IMG/VR virus record: IMGVR_UViG_3300005563_000050
Span: 1 to 42,974 of that record
Source of the DNA: a virus
Direction: 5' to 3' (one strand)
Length of the DNA stretch: 42,974 nt
In this document: positions 1 through 7,687 of the stretch, one piece after another
How positions within the stretch are numbered: the stretch's first letter is position 1
Layout: the number at the start of each line of letters is the position of its first letter
Notes under the pieces: generated by a model
Told to the model about the DNA's origin: nothing
What the model saw: the letters and a program-made list of their open reading frames with translations, nothing else
Databases searched by the model: none
Position numbers and translations under genes: made by a program

Positions 1-226
1 ACACAGTGTTGGAAATCACGAAACTGATGATTCGTGTCGCAGTGGTGGCTTTTGCTGCACCAATGAACTGAGTCCCAGATCTGCGGCACACCCCACCCTG
101 TGGACGAACAATCATGTTGCGAAGAGTTTTCGCCCCATTGACATACTTATTGATGTCCACACGACCATACATCAGCGGTGAGATCTCACCGGCTGTGAAG
201 TTAGTCTGTATGGTATTCTGCCTCAT
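1..226 (-). CDS. Tail nozzle protein (tail tubular protein B-like), N-terminal fragment
   Basis: This fragment is cut by the left window edge and is the beginning of the gene whose remainder lies at 40450-42974. Reading from 226, the protein starts MRQNTIQTNFTAGEISP and continues through GRVDINKY and RNMIVRPQGGVCRRSGT, the typical N-terminus of the nozzle protein of podovirus tails (T7 gp12 role: distal tail tube that docks on the cell). The start ATG overlaps the stop of the upstream tail tube gene in an ATGA arrangement, which fixes the start. It reads 75 codons plus one base to the window edge. Joined directly to the right end of the window the frame is kept, but a stretch of roughly 20 residues normally found at this place in the family seems to be absent, so some bases may be missing between the ends. 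Confidence 0.85.
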   Translation of the reverse strand, partial: MRQNTIQTNFTAGEISPLMYGRVDINKYVNGAKTLRNMIVRPQGGVCRRSGTQFIGAAKATTATRIISFVISNTV

Positions 227-885
227 GGAAATAGGGGTCCACCCTCAGCGAAATCTGGATCGCGATTAAGGGATGTGGCACCAACACGAGATTGCATCCA
301 AACATCAATATCAAGCTGTTCTGACGGGTCCTCCGTCGCCCCAGCGAACTTGGCCCGTTGCTTAGCTTTCCTGTATTCAGCTTCAAGAGCCTGTGCGCCA
401 CCAGGTGATCCAGTCAGTGTGTTGCACAGTTTGGCAGCAATGTAGCCGGCCAGGGACTCACAGAATAGTGGGTCAAATGCGGTGGCATCAAGCACATCAG
501 AGATATAGACAAGATTCGCATATCCCATGTTCGTGTAGATGTAACCATTCATGACTTGATATGGTGGAATGCCCCCATCAGCATTTCCCTTCAGATCATT
601 GAATGACACCAATCTCAAGAAGTCAGCAGGAAGTGGATAACGATTCGCATAGCTGAACTCAGCGGTGTAATCAGCATCAGCAGTGAGGACAACCATCTCC
701 TTGGCAAACTTCCAAAGTCCATCGCGCAGAACTGCGCGTCTGTAGGTGTCCCAATTCATCCTCATCAGGACAGCCTCCTTAGAAGTATCGTTTACAGTAG
801 AAAGTAAACGAGTGCCCACAAGAGTGAGGGCACTGTTCGCTATCGGCAAGCATGCCGCGTTGAATGTTTGTTCGCCTGCAGGCAT
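223..885 (-). CDS. Tail tubular protein A-like (head-tail adaptor/tail tube)
   Basis: A 220-residue protein in the place where T7-like phages carry gp11. In the family this forms the ring between portal and nozzle. What I see: an N-terminal helical part (NSALTLVGTRLL, then WDTYRRAVLRDGLWKFA), the segment YANRYPLPADFLRLV, which is characteristic of tail tube A proteins, and a helical C-terminal half (CESLAGYIAAKLCNTL, EAEYRKAKQRAK). Its length is close to the usual of about 200 residues. It ends in an ATGA overlap with the nozzle gene, so the two are translationally coupled. The start at 885 has no clear Shine-Dalgarno; a hairpin lies 10 bases upstream of it. Confidence 0.85.
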   Translation of the reverse strand: MPAGEQTFNAACLPIANSALTLVGTRLLSTVNDTSKEAVLMRMNWDTYRRAVLRDGLWKFAKEMVVLTADADYTAEFSYANRYPLPADFLRLVSFNDLKGNADGGIPPYQVMNGYIYTNMGYANLVYISDVLDATAFDPLFCESLAGYIAAKLCNTLTGSPGGAQALEAEYRKAKQRAKFAGATEDPSEQLDIDVWMQSRVGATSLNRDPDFAEGGPLFP

Positions 886-894
886 AAAATTAGT

Positions 895-918
895 GTGGCG
901 GAATTAAGGTGCCGCCAC
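895..918 (-). terminator. Hairpin between virion protein gene and tail tube gene
   Basis: Perfect 7-bp arms GTGGCGG (895-901) and CCGCCAC (912-918) around a 10-base loop. On the minus strand the stem is followed by ACTAATTTT, a weak U-rich tail. It sits just after the very GC-rich gene 931-1470 and directly before the tail tube start. It could be a leaky terminator or a processing site that lets the upstream gene be expressed more strongly than the tail genes. A role in translation of the next gene is also possible. Confidence 0.4.
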
Positions 919-930
919 TCACCTATCGGC

Positions 931-1470
931 TTAGTCCAACACCCAGATGCAGTGACCAGTCACCACTTCCGTGGAGACCGTGCCAGTGCCCGTGGTCAAG
1001 GTGATATACACCTCCTTGGCCGTCTCGTAGAGGTAGCCAAGAGCCTGCGTGAGGGCGAAACCCACGAACGTAGTGCTCTGAACGGCCGCCGCCTTGAGGA
1101 GTGCGGTTCCATCGGACACGGGAGTCCCAGTCGTGACCGCACTGCGATCAGTCTTGAGACCAGGTCCAGTTGCCAGGGCATCATCAATGTAACCCAGACC
1201 ATCCGCCGCAGCAAGACCCACGGAGAGCGTGGCGCTGTTGGCGAGGGTGGCACTGGCAATGATTCCGCCGCTGATGATACGAGCGCGCGCAGGCAGTTTC
1301 ATGACTGCGAAGCTCGTTCCAGAAACCTGACTCGCGAGAGTCAGGGTGAACTCACTGATACGAAGCCGACCTTGATACTGATTCGGCTTGAGCGGCTGAT
1401 ACACGTTGGGCTGTCCAGGAGGACCCTGATTCAGCTCGGCCGAGTAACCGCTAATGGTTGTAGCTGCCAT
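931..1470 (-). CDS. Abundant virion protein, possible head decoration protein
   Basis: A 179-residue protein between the capsid and tail genes. I do not recognise a named family with certainty. The sequence is beta-rich (FTLTLASQVSGTSFAVMKLPARARIISGGIIASATLANSATLSVGL), a pattern common in small phage head or decoration proteins that form beta sandwiches, with a Pro/Gln-rich N-terminus (GPPGQPNVYQPLKPNQYQ). The gene is much richer in G+C than its neighbours (about 60-68% in the lines I counted), as are the capsid gene and the gene at 11632, which suggests codon adaptation for very high expression. An AAAGGA lies about 10 bases before the start. Position and composition point to a major structural component; decoration is an inference. 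Confidence 0.6.
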   Translation of the reverse strand: MAATTISGYSAELNQGPPGQPNVYQPLKPNQYQGRLRISEFTLTLASQVSGTSFAVMKLPARARIISGGIIASATLANSATLSVGLAAADGLGYIDDALATGPGLKTDRSAVTTGTPVSDGTALLKAAAVQSTTFVGFALTQALGYLYETAKEVYITLTTGTGTVSTEVVTGHCIWVLD

Positions 1471-1498
1471 ATTGCTTGATTCCTTTCAGGTTGTGTGG

Positions 1499-1729
1499 TT
1501 AGATGATTGCAGAGATGGCGGTCTCAACTGACGAAGTGTCAGTTCCCAGGGCGCAGGCCCTGATATACTGGTGGATACCACGCAGTTGAACCTCCGTTAC
1601 CTCCGCAAGGTCAATGTTGACTTGACGACCAGCGATCGCAGCATTGACTAAGGCTTCCGTGGTCGCCGTAGCCAAGGCATTGTCCTCACGGTCTCCCGTG
1701 CTAACGAGTGCTGAGGTAAATCTGTGCAT
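1499..1729 (-). CDS. Small conserved-looking protein downstream of capsid
   Basis: A 76-residue protein directly after the capsid gene. I do not recognise it. The start at 1729 is supported by AAGGTG placed 4 bases before ATG, in sequence that also contains the capsid stop, so translation is probably coupled. The sequence is mostly alpha-helical (EALVNAAIAGRQVNIDLAEVTEVQLRGIHQYIR), Ala/Thr-rich and without cysteine-rich or membrane features. It is likely a small virion or head-completion factor because it lies between capsid and tail genes. Confidence 0.6.
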   Translation of the reverse strand: MHRFTSALVSTGDREDNALATATTEALVNAAIAGRQVNIDLAEVTEVQLRGIHQYIRACALGTDTSSVETAISAII

Positions 1730-1737
1730 AGATCACC

Positions 1738-2634
1738 TTACTTGGTTTCGTCACACAGCACCTGGTAGACTTTCGCCTCCCACATGCGGGTGGAGTTGAA
1801 CATGCCAGACACATAGACCTGGATGCTGTTACGTTTGTCGCGCCGAGGACCAACATCGACCTTGATCTCCTCACCGATGGCGAGCAACAAACCCTGGCGT
1901 TCGAACGCGATCACCTTGCGGTAACCACTGGCATCCGTCTGAAGACGGTTGCTGATAACGAACTTGAATCCCATGTAGGTGTCAATCTCCCCGGACGCCA
2001 ACGCCTTAACGGTGTTGTAATCGGAGTTCGTGACTTCCGTCTGCCGGAGCAGTGCTTGGATTTGGCTGGGGTCGACCACGATGGTCAGATCAGCCTGCAT
2101 GTCGGTGGTGGCTTCAGCCTTGCTCAGCAAGTAACGAATCTTGCGGAGCTTGCCAACCGTGAGGTTGGAGTTCGCCGCCGTGCCGGATTCCACATAGTCA
2201 ACGGCAATAACGCCAGTCGCAGGGAACGCCACAGAGGTGGAGCCAGACACACCAGAGTAGGCCGTTCCGAACGCGGCCTGAATCACAGTGTCGTCCATTG
2301 AACGACCGAGTGAGTAGACTGCGTTGGTGACATACGGAGAGGTCGGGTCAGCCAACATGCGAATGCGGTCCCAATTATCAATCAGGTCCGCCCAATCAAA
2401 GCTCCGAAGACCAACGCGCCGACGATCGTGGGGCGTTGAAACCAGAGGTGTGTCCGAGTGCCGGTTAATCACTTCAACCGCATCGACCGGGCCGATACGA
2501 TCATAGAATTCATATTCCGCGTGCTGGGATTCAACGCGAACGCGAGGGCGAAAGCGGGAACCCATCTGCTGGAACTGAATCTCAATGTTGGCGCGATAGG
2601 CATTCACCAGCGCCGTGTCAATTGAAAAACTCAT
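1738..2634 (-). CDS. Major capsid protein
   Basis: A 298-residue HK97-fold capsid protein of the podovirus type. Recognisable segments are SIDTALVNAYRANIEIQFQQMGSRFR at the N-terminus, the motif around FYDRIGPVDA, HSDTPLVSTPHDRRRVGL, FDWADLIDNWDRIRMLADPTSPY, GRSMDDTVIQAAFG and, near the C-terminus, RRDKRNSIQVYVSGMFNSTRMWEAKV. The open frame extends further upstream to 2790, but the family N-terminus matches a start at 2634, and the upstream part lies inside a terminator and promoter element. No Shine-Dalgarno precedes ATG. The leader from the promoter at 2773-2801 is about 130 bases. Codon use is GC-rich compared with most of the genome, as expected for the most abundant product. Confidence 0.92.
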   Translation of the reverse strand: MSFSIDTALVNAYRANIEIQFQQMGSRFRPRVRVESQHAEYEFYDRIGPVDAVEVINRHSDTPLVSTPHDRRRVGLRSFDWADLIDNWDRIRMLADPTSPYVTNAVYSLGRSMDDTVIQAAFGTAYSGVSGSTSVAFPATGVIAVDYVESGTAANSNLTVGKLRKIRYLLSKAEATTDMQADLTIVVDPSQIQALLRQTEVTNSDYNTVKALASGEIDTYMGFKFVISNRLQTDASGYRKVIAFERQGLLLAIGEEIKVDVGPRRDKRNSIQVYVSGMFNSTRMWEAKVYQVLCDETK

Positions 2635-2772
2635 AACAGAGAGTGTGTTAAACTGTCGGTCAGCTGAGTTGTCCCCAAGAGGATTCCGCTTAACGTTCTG
2701 CAGCACGCTTGAGCTGAGCAGGTTACTGCCATCAGATCGGCTCGGGACGTATCCCGGTTGTCCATCGAGATC

Positions 2773-2801
2773 ACTATAAACTAAAAACACTCGTATGTAA
2801 A
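2773..2801 (-). promoter_or_regulatory. Sigma70-type promoter of the capsid gene
   Basis: On the minus strand, -35 TTTACA (2801-2796), a 17-bp spacer and -10 TATAGT (2778-2773). It matches the promoter family found elsewhere in this genome (GTTTACA then TAnnnT). The -35 lies in the loop and 3' arm of the hairpin at 2787-2812. The expected transcription start is near 2766, giving a leader of about 130 bases before the capsid ATG. Confidence 0.75.
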
Positions 2802-2812
2802 CATACGAGTGT
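2787..2812 (-). terminator. Intrinsic terminator overlapping the capsid promoter
   Basis: Perfect 12-bp inverted repeat: ACACTCGTATGT (2787-2798), AA, ACATACGAGTGT (2801-2812). On the minus strand the hairpin is followed by TTTTAG, with a run of five T including the last stem base, so it has the form of a rho-independent terminator for transcripts arriving from the packaging and scaffold genes. The capsid promoter -35 is inside it, so the same palindrome could also be an operator. Confidence 0.7.
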
Positions 2813-2831
2813 CGGGATAATTTATTCCTGT

Positions 2832-3038
2832 TTAAACAATCTCCAGGAGATCCTCATCCACTGCAACCACAGGTTTGGCGTGGCACGGACTGTCTTGAGC
2901 AATGAGCGCTTTATTGCCATCAGATGAGATCACAGTCCCAGTGAATCCACCCACCACATTATCTTCCCACTTAACACGCTGGCCAGGTTTACTGGCAGTG
3001 GTTTGTGGTTCTTCTTGTTTCTTCGGTTTTTCGGCCAT
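2832..3038 (-). CDS. Small unknown protein between scaffold and capsid
   Basis: A 68-residue protein. The N-terminal third is low-complexity and charged (MAEKPKKQEEPQTTASKPGQ). The rest reads like a small beta-barrel of the KOW/SH3 type (VKWEDNVVGGFTGTVISSDGNKALIAQD, ending in DEDLLEIV). I do not recognise a family. It lies between scaffold and capsid and would be the last gene before the terminator at 2787-2812. No Shine-Dalgarno is visible before the ATG. Confidence 0.6.
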   Translation of the reverse strand: MAEKPKKQEEPQTTASKPGQRVKWEDNVVGGFTGTVISSDGNKALIAQDSPCHAKPVVAVDEDLLEIV

Positions 3039-3068
3039 ATGTTTATTTGTTTTTTGGTTTACTGCATC

Positions 3069-3944
3069 TTACGAGGGAGCGACCTCACCCTTGGGAGTCG
3101 CGACCTTGAAGAGATTCTGCCACTGTTGAACAGCGGCCTTATGACCCGGATGATCACGGTTCGTTAGAGCTGACTGGAAATCCTTGTCAGTCTTCAGACG
3201 ATTGATTTCCTGCGTTGCGCGAGTAGCATCAGTGATCTGCAATGCATCACCAGCATTACCACCACGCGACTTGTCCTCCATCATGGCCGCACCGATGCGG
3301 GCCAGGGACTTGATTAGGCGGGGATCGTTACCGCCCTGCTCCTGGATGTAAGTCATCAGAGACTCATCACCGAATTTGGTGACCACTGCCTTAGCGAGAT
3401 CGAGATTTGCATCATACTTGTCACCCCACTCGCTCTTGAGGGCGGTCTCAGCCTCGATGCGTTTCTGCTCAGCAGTTTGTTGCTGCATCTTGGCAACCTC
3501 CATCTCACCCTCGAGATAACTCTTGAGGATGGGCTCCGCCTGACGCTGGGTGAGACCCGCCTTGTGGAGGACTTCAGCAGTCTTCTTCCAGCGGGGATCA
3601 TCAGTCTTAATCTCCGGAAGTCCATCGATCTTCGGTGGGACGTATGCGTCAGGAGTCTTCGGACGGCCAGCAGCTTCATAGAAGCCATTCCACTCATTGT
3701 CACCCCACGTGGGAAGCGGTGCCTCAACGCGCTTGGCGCCAATCATCTTCTGGGCATGCACATACCCCTTGGCCAATGTCGCGGCATCAGTCATGTTGTG
3801 CAGACACTTCTCAGTCTGCAAATCAGCCGGCAACCCCTTGACGAAATCATTCAATGGCGGAGTGCCACCAGCCGGAGGTTGACCACCACCATTACCACCC
3901 TCAGGTGGTGCTGCGTCGCGTAGGATTCTGCGGTATGTGTTCAT
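3069..3944 (-). CDS. Scaffolding/capsid assembly protein
   Basis: A 291-residue acidic and helical protein directly before the capsid module, where T7-like phages encode the scaffold (gp9 role: internal template for procapsid assembly, absent from the mature virion). The N-terminal region is Gly/Pro-rich (EGGNGGGQPPAGGTPP). The middle has WGDNEWNGFYEAAGRPKTPDAY and a long helical stretch with AEPILKSYLEGEMEVAKMQQQTAEQKRIEAETALKSEWGDKY, typical of phage scaffold proteins. The C-terminus has DHPGHKAAVQQW. The start at 3944 overlaps the stop of the Bbp19-like gene by 4 bases. Confidence 0.8.
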   Translation of the reverse strand: MNTYRRILRDAAPPEGGNGGGQPPAGGTPPLNDFVKGLPADLQTEKCLHNMTDAATLAKGYVHAQKMIGAKRVEAPLPTWGDNEWNGFYEAAGRPKTPDAYVPPKIDGLPEIKTDDPRWKKTAEVLHKAGLTQRQAEPILKSYLEGEMEVAKMQQQTAEQKRIEAETALKSEWGDKYDANLDLAKAVVTKFGDESLMTYIQEQGGNDPRLIKSLARIGAAMMEDKSRGGNAGDALQITDATRATQEINRLKTDKDFQSALTNRDHPGHKAAVQQWQNLFKVATPKGEVAPS

Positions 3945-4237
3945 AATTGGATTCCTTGTTCTTGTAGTTGTTTTTCGATCTCTCTTATTCTGTCGCTATG
4001 GTTTGTTTTTGCCATCTTGAGGATTGACAGCGCCAACCGGCGACTGCCCTCATTCAAGATGGTTTGCTCGGGATCTCCCCTCACAAAAGTGGTTTCAGTG
4101 GCAAACCCATTCTTGAGGATGTCCTCAAGAACAAGTTGCCCCTCTGGTGTCCCAAATACTTGGGCATAGGACTGGTGGCGTCGACGTCTCCTCATCAGGA
4201 TGTCAACCATCTTGTCGAATTTTTCAACGATGTCCAT
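3941..4237 (-). CDS. Bbp19-like small head protein
   Basis: A 98-residue protein with YAQVFGTPEGQLVLEDIL, then TTFVRGDPEQTILNEGSRRLALSI, the signature of the small Bbp19-type proteins found between portal and scaffold genes in podoviruses. The function in the family is not firmly known. A basic run (MRRRRRHQ) precedes the conserved part and the C-terminus is a short coiled coil (DRIREIEKQLQEQ). It follows the portal stop with only 2 bases between and overlaps the scaffold start by 4. Confidence 0.7.
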   Translation of the reverse strand: MDIVEKFDKMVDILMRRRRRHQSYAQVFGTPEGQLVLEDILKNGFATETTFVRGDPEQTILNEGSRRLALSILKMAKTNHSDRIREIEKQLQEQGIQL

Positions 4238-4239
4238 GA

Positions 4240-5838
4240 TTATTGGGCTTGTGCGTCAGACACATTCTTGAGAGCCTTACTGATTGGCTCCGCAGTTTGT
4301 GCGAGTTGCTGCATCTGGGCGGCCTGTTGTTTCTGTTGGCGCAAATTCGCCAAGTCCTCAGGACTGCGAAGCATGCGCTTCGGCACTCCACGAGCGATTG
4401 CCAGCATCTGAGCGGTCGCATCCAAATCAACAGCATCCAAGACATCGGGATTGATCTGGGCGAGTGGCGCCAAATCATTGATGAACCGACTGATTGTCAC
4501 AGCCTTAGCCCCAGATTGGGCGATAGCGGCCGGACTCAGATAGCCAACCTTGAGCTTGGCATTGCTGATCTGCATTGGGGCAGGTGGAATCAGGCCATGT
4601 GAGTCAAGCAAGTGGTAACTGCGAGAGATCATTGGAGCCAGGAGCTCAGAGGCTATGCGTCCAAAGATTGGTGCCAATAGGCGCAATTTCTCATCGCGAC
4701 GATCTTGCACCTCATACGCCGTCATCTCCACGTTGTCCTTCTCCATGCGAATCCAATCGGAGTAGAAGCACTGCTTGATGAACTTGCGCTTTTGCTCGCA
4801 CTTCTCCTCAGCCCACGGTAAATTTGCGCCAGTGATGAGAGGTTCGATCTTTGCCTCCTCATTCTCGCGATAGATCAAACTGCCTGGACTCGTCTTGATG
4901 GGAAGCATGAATGACTCATGCGTGAGCACCAGAGGCGGGTCAGTGATCTTTTGCCCTGCCTTCAGGACAGTCTTCTCCATGGTGTTCAGCATCTTGATGT
5001 CAGGCAAGCACTGCTTAGCGGGACTGCGACCATACACCTCACCAGCGAGTTTAGTCCACCGGGCGACATGGTATGGAAAACTATCATACCCCGACTCAAG
5101 GAGTGTTTCATGTGTGGTAGCACACACCCAAATACTTGCGATGGGCTTATTCTTCGCATTCAACTTGCGAGGATTGCGGTCCTCACGAGGCCCAACCCAG
5201 TGAACCACATCAAATAACTTGTCTGGGTCGTCAGAATACTTCATGACGCCCGCAGGAATTTCACCAAACTCCTGTTGAATTTGGCGAAGGGTCCATGCGA
5301 AATATCTGCACACTGAGTCAATGCGCCCCTTACTGTTCTCAGTGAAGTAGCACATCTGTAGGGGGCGAGCTGCGAACACAATACTCCTGGTGTCTTGGTC
5401 CCACTCTTGATTCAGCACGCAAGTGCCAAATGAGCCAATGTCCATGTAAGCCTCATGCAGGGCGAGGTTGATCATGGACCCCTCACGCTGGTAGTGCGTG
5501 TAGATCAGATCACTCACTGTCTGCAGCCACTCAGTGACTGATGGGTCCTGAGACCACGGATTATCACCCTCGAGCTGAATGTCAAACCAACGCTCGGCCG
5601 GATTGCTCAGATATGAGTGCAGTGCGGAGGCAAGCTCACCAAGCGCACTAGGCGCCGTGCCATCATACATTGTTTCCGGCATCACAGTGTAGAACTGCAA
5701 TTGCGGGCTGAATGACGCGTATTGAGTGATTGGCCTGACGAAATACCGAACGTCCTGCCAATCTGTCTCAAATGGAGCACGAATGCTGCGCATCTTATCG
5801 AAGCGCTGCATCACGAAACTGGCAGTTGGGTCAGTCAT
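4240..5838 (-). CDS. Portal protein (head-tail connector, T7 gp8 type)
   Basis: A 532-residue portal subunit; twelve would form the ring at one vertex through which DNA is packaged and ejected. Family features are DWQDVRYFVRP near the N-terminus, DGTAPSALGELASALHSYLSNPAERWFDI, the long middle with FGTCVLNQEWD and FPYHVARWTKLAGEVYGRSPAKQCLPDIKMLNTM, and a Gln-rich helical C-terminus (QQKQQAAQMQQLAQT). The length matches podovirus portals (about 530-560). The open frame extends upstream, but the start at 5838 is one base after the stop of the preceding small gene and gives the normal N-terminus. Confidence 0.92.
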   Translation of the reverse strand: MTDPTASFVMQRFDKMRSIRAPFETDWQDVRYFVRPITQYASFSPQLQFYTVMPETMYDGTAPSALGELASALHSYLSNPAERWFDIQLEGDNPWSQDPSVTEWLQTVSDLIYTHYQREGSMINLALHEAYMDIGSFGTCVLNQEWDQDTRSIVFAARPLQMCYFTENSKGRIDSVCRYFAWTLRQIQQEFGEIPAGVMKYSDDPDKLFDVVHWVGPREDRNPRKLNAKNKPIASIWVCATTHETLLESGYDSFPYHVARWTKLAGEVYGRSPAKQCLPDIKMLNTMEKTVLKAGQKITDPPLVLTHESFMLPIKTSPGSLIYRENEEAKIEPLITGANLPWAEEKCEQKRKFIKQCFYSDWIRMEKDNVEMTAYEVQDRRDEKLRLLAPIFGRIASELLAPMISRSYHLLDSHGLIPPAPMQISNAKLKVGYLSPAAIAQSGAKAVTISRFINDLAPLAQINPDVLDAVDLDATAQMLAIARGVPKRMLRSPEDLANLRQQKQQAAQMQQLAQTAEPISKALKNVSDAQAQ

Positions 5839-5839
5839 A

Positions 5840-6058
5840 CTATTCTCCAAGTAGCGTCTTGACCTGAGTCTTTGACGAGTTGTTGTTGCCCTTGTTGGTT
5901 GAGTCGAATCCAAGGACAGGTTTCTTCGCACCCTGTGTCAACAGGTTCGTTGCCGCCACGTCCTTGGTTGGTGGAGCCGGTGGTTTCGGCGGAGCCGGAA
6001 CACTGCCACCAAATCCACCCTGCATATACTCTTTGCGATACTTCAATTTGATTTGCAT
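5840..6058 (-). CDS. Small proline-rich protein before portal
   Basis: A 72-residue protein with a basic N-terminus (MQIKLKYRKEYMQGG), a proline-rich centre (SVPAPPKPPAPPTKD) and a Ser/Asn/Lys-rich end. I chose 6058 because GAGG lies 5 bases before this ATG; an upstream ATG at 6091 would extend the protein by 11 residues. It overlaps the preceding gene by 16 bases and ends one base before the portal start. Similar short Pro-rich proteins occur between terminase and portal genes in podoviruses; the function is unknown. Confidence 0.6.
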   Translation of the reverse strand: MQIKLKYRKEYMQGGFGGSVPAPPKPPAPPTKDVAATNLLTQGAKKPVLGFDSTNKGNNNSSKTQVKTLLGE

Positions 6059-6357
6059 ATTTTCCTCACTAGTTTTTCGGTTGAATACCACTTAACTTCG
6101 CCAACTCCACTGGGGTCACGAGAAAACCCAATGTGCGGCAAATAGTATGGCATGTGATTAACAAACTCTTGCAGACCATTCTTGCCGATAGCCAGATGGA
6201 TGAACCACCCATAATCACCCACTGCGCGACCCATGAGTAGATAATGACCGCCATCAAACACGTAGCCATGCTCTTGGTAATACGCCAAGTCAGTGTCGAA
6301 ATTGCGCTCTGATCTCTCATACATCTTACGTAGTATATCCCACGTAGTTGAATTCAT
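6043..6357 (-). CDS. Unknown protein between terminase and portal
   Basis: A 104-residue protein of unknown function. The N-terminus is helical (TTWDILRKMYERSERNFDTDLAYY) followed by a mixed alpha/beta part with GWFIHLAIGKNGLQEFVNHMPYYLPHIGFSRDPSG and VKWYSTEKLVRKI. The segment GFSRDPSGVGEVKWYS looks like a conserved block found in small proteins of other podoviruses at this location. The first 32 bases overlap the terminase 3' end, so translation is probably coupled. Confidence 0.6.
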   Translation of the reverse strand: MNSTTWDILRKMYERSERNFDTDLAYYQEHGYVFDGGHYLLMGRAVGDYGWFIHLAIGKNGLQEFVNHMPYYLPHIGFSRDPSGVGEVKWYSTEKLVRKICKSN

Positions 6358-7687
6358 CGATAGCTCTCTCCTGTGGCTTCTTGTTAAACTTGGGGCGATC
6401 CTTCATTCCCATGGCACCTGTGCGAAATGCATCCGCCCCATGAGACGTCCAATCATGGAGCGGATGGTTCATGAAAACCTTATTGTTCTCATCCCACTTC
6501 TTACGATACTGGCGCAACGACTCAATGAGACGTTCGCAATGCTTCTTGCTAAAATAGCACCGGGACAACAGGGACCTGACGGCTTCTATGCCATCCTGAA
6601 CCTCATGTTGCTTCCCAACAGTAAATTTAATTCCAAGTGATTTGGCTGTTTCCCGTCGAGATTTACCACTACCAAGCTCCCGAACCTCGATATCGTGGGG
6701 TCCAAGATGACTTCCGTAAAAGTAATCTCGACGATGTTCTCCCCCATCAACTTGTCCAGCAAGGGCTCTTGCATAATGTTGTAATCCTTCTCCTGAATTT
6801 TCGTAGTAGTCAATGATGCGAATTTCCATTCCGTAGAACTGCACAAATACGACCGTGGTGCTATCATCCATTCCAAGGTCCCACCACGTGTGGACTGGGA
6901 GTTTCGGATCATAGGGAATATCTTCCAAGATTCGGCCATCCTTCTCCGCCTTGAGCATCTGCTGCCCGTAATAGGCACCCACAAAGGGAGCCTCGAAACT
7001 ACAAAAATACTCCTGTTGAATCATCTCCTCAGGCATTCCCGTATCGCGCTCCTCCTGGATCATCTCATCAGTGAAGACCGGCTTCCCGTCCTCCCTCTTT
7101 GTGCCGTTGTTCCCAGCCACCAGGATTTGAGAGAACCACTTTCTGTGCCGCTTGGCCATCTCGATAAGGTTGTAACCGTGGTTTCTCCCACGAGCGGTGT
7201 AAATGAAGAGGGCCCAACCCCCGTTTTCCAGCAGAATCGGACGGATGTAGTCCCATGCACCAGGGTCGTGGAGCGAATACTCAGAGAAGACGCACCCAAT
7301 AGGATTTGTGCCAACGAGTGAGTTGATGTCATCCGTTCCAACAACTTGATATTGGCTTCCATTCTTGAAGGTGATCCGCATTTCCGTGCTGTTCTTACTG
7401 TCCACCAGGTCCGGGTGGAAGTGGTCGAGGAAAGCACGACCATTCCTCGTCGCTCCATTCCAAACAATCGCGCGCCCCTGCTTATATGTGGGTAGCAAGT
7501 GCCAATATAATCCCACACGCTCCTGGCTCTTCACGCTGATGATGTTGATCGCCATCAAGTCCTTGCCAGCACGCCTGTGCCAAACACACGCGGCACGCTT
7601 GCCCTCCTGGTCCCCCTCCATATACTCCCAGGCCTGGTGCTGATAAGCACGAGGCTCCCACTTGTATGGCAAAACGATCTCACCCAC
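6326..7687 (-). CDS. terL: Terminase large subunit
   Basis: A 453-residue packaging motor. The ATPase domain has the Walker A-like WHRRAGKD (residues 36-43), a Walker B region GCVFSEYSL with the catalytic Glu near 136 and the coupling segment YTARGR near 163-168. The C-terminal RNase H-like nuclease domain starts with WWDLGMDD (Asp near 270), followed by GPHD and HGADAFR, which supply further metal-binding acidic residues. The start is GTG at 7687, 5 bases after a strong GGAGGT, and lies inside the end of the preceding gene. It hydrolyses ATP to drive DNA into the prohead and cuts the concatemer. Confidence 0.93.
   Translation of the reverse strand: MGEIVLPYKWEPRAYQHQAWEYMEGDQEGKRAACVWHRRAGKDLMAINIISVKSQERVGLYWHLLPTYKQGRAIVWNGATRNGRAFLDHFHPDLVDSKNSTEMRITFKNGSQYQVVGTDDINSLVGTNPIGCVFSEYSLHDPGAWDYIRPILLENGGWALFIYTARGRNHGYNLIEMAKRHRKWFSQILVAGNNGTKREDGKPVFTDEMIQEERDTGMPEEMIQQEYFCSFEAPFVGAYYGQQMLKAEKDGRILEDIPYDPKLPVHTWWDLGMDDSTTVVFVQFYGMEIRIIDYYENSGEGLQHYARALAGQVDGGEHRRDYFYGSHLGPHDIEVRELGSGKSRRETAKSLGIKFTVGKQHEVQDGIEAVRSLLSRCYFSKKHCERLIESLRQYRKKWDENNKVFMNHPLHDWTSHGADAFRTGAMGMKDRPKFNKKPQERAIDEFNYVGYTT

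Noticed and set aside
787-808. CGTTTAC...GTAAACG inverted repeat with a promoter-like -35
   Set aside because: It lies inside the tail tube coding sequence and neither strand has a -10 box at 16-18 bp. Probably chance.
1738-2790. Longer capsid reading frame starting at 2790
   Set aside because: The extra 52 codons run through the terminator and promoter, and family N-termini fit the start at 2634.
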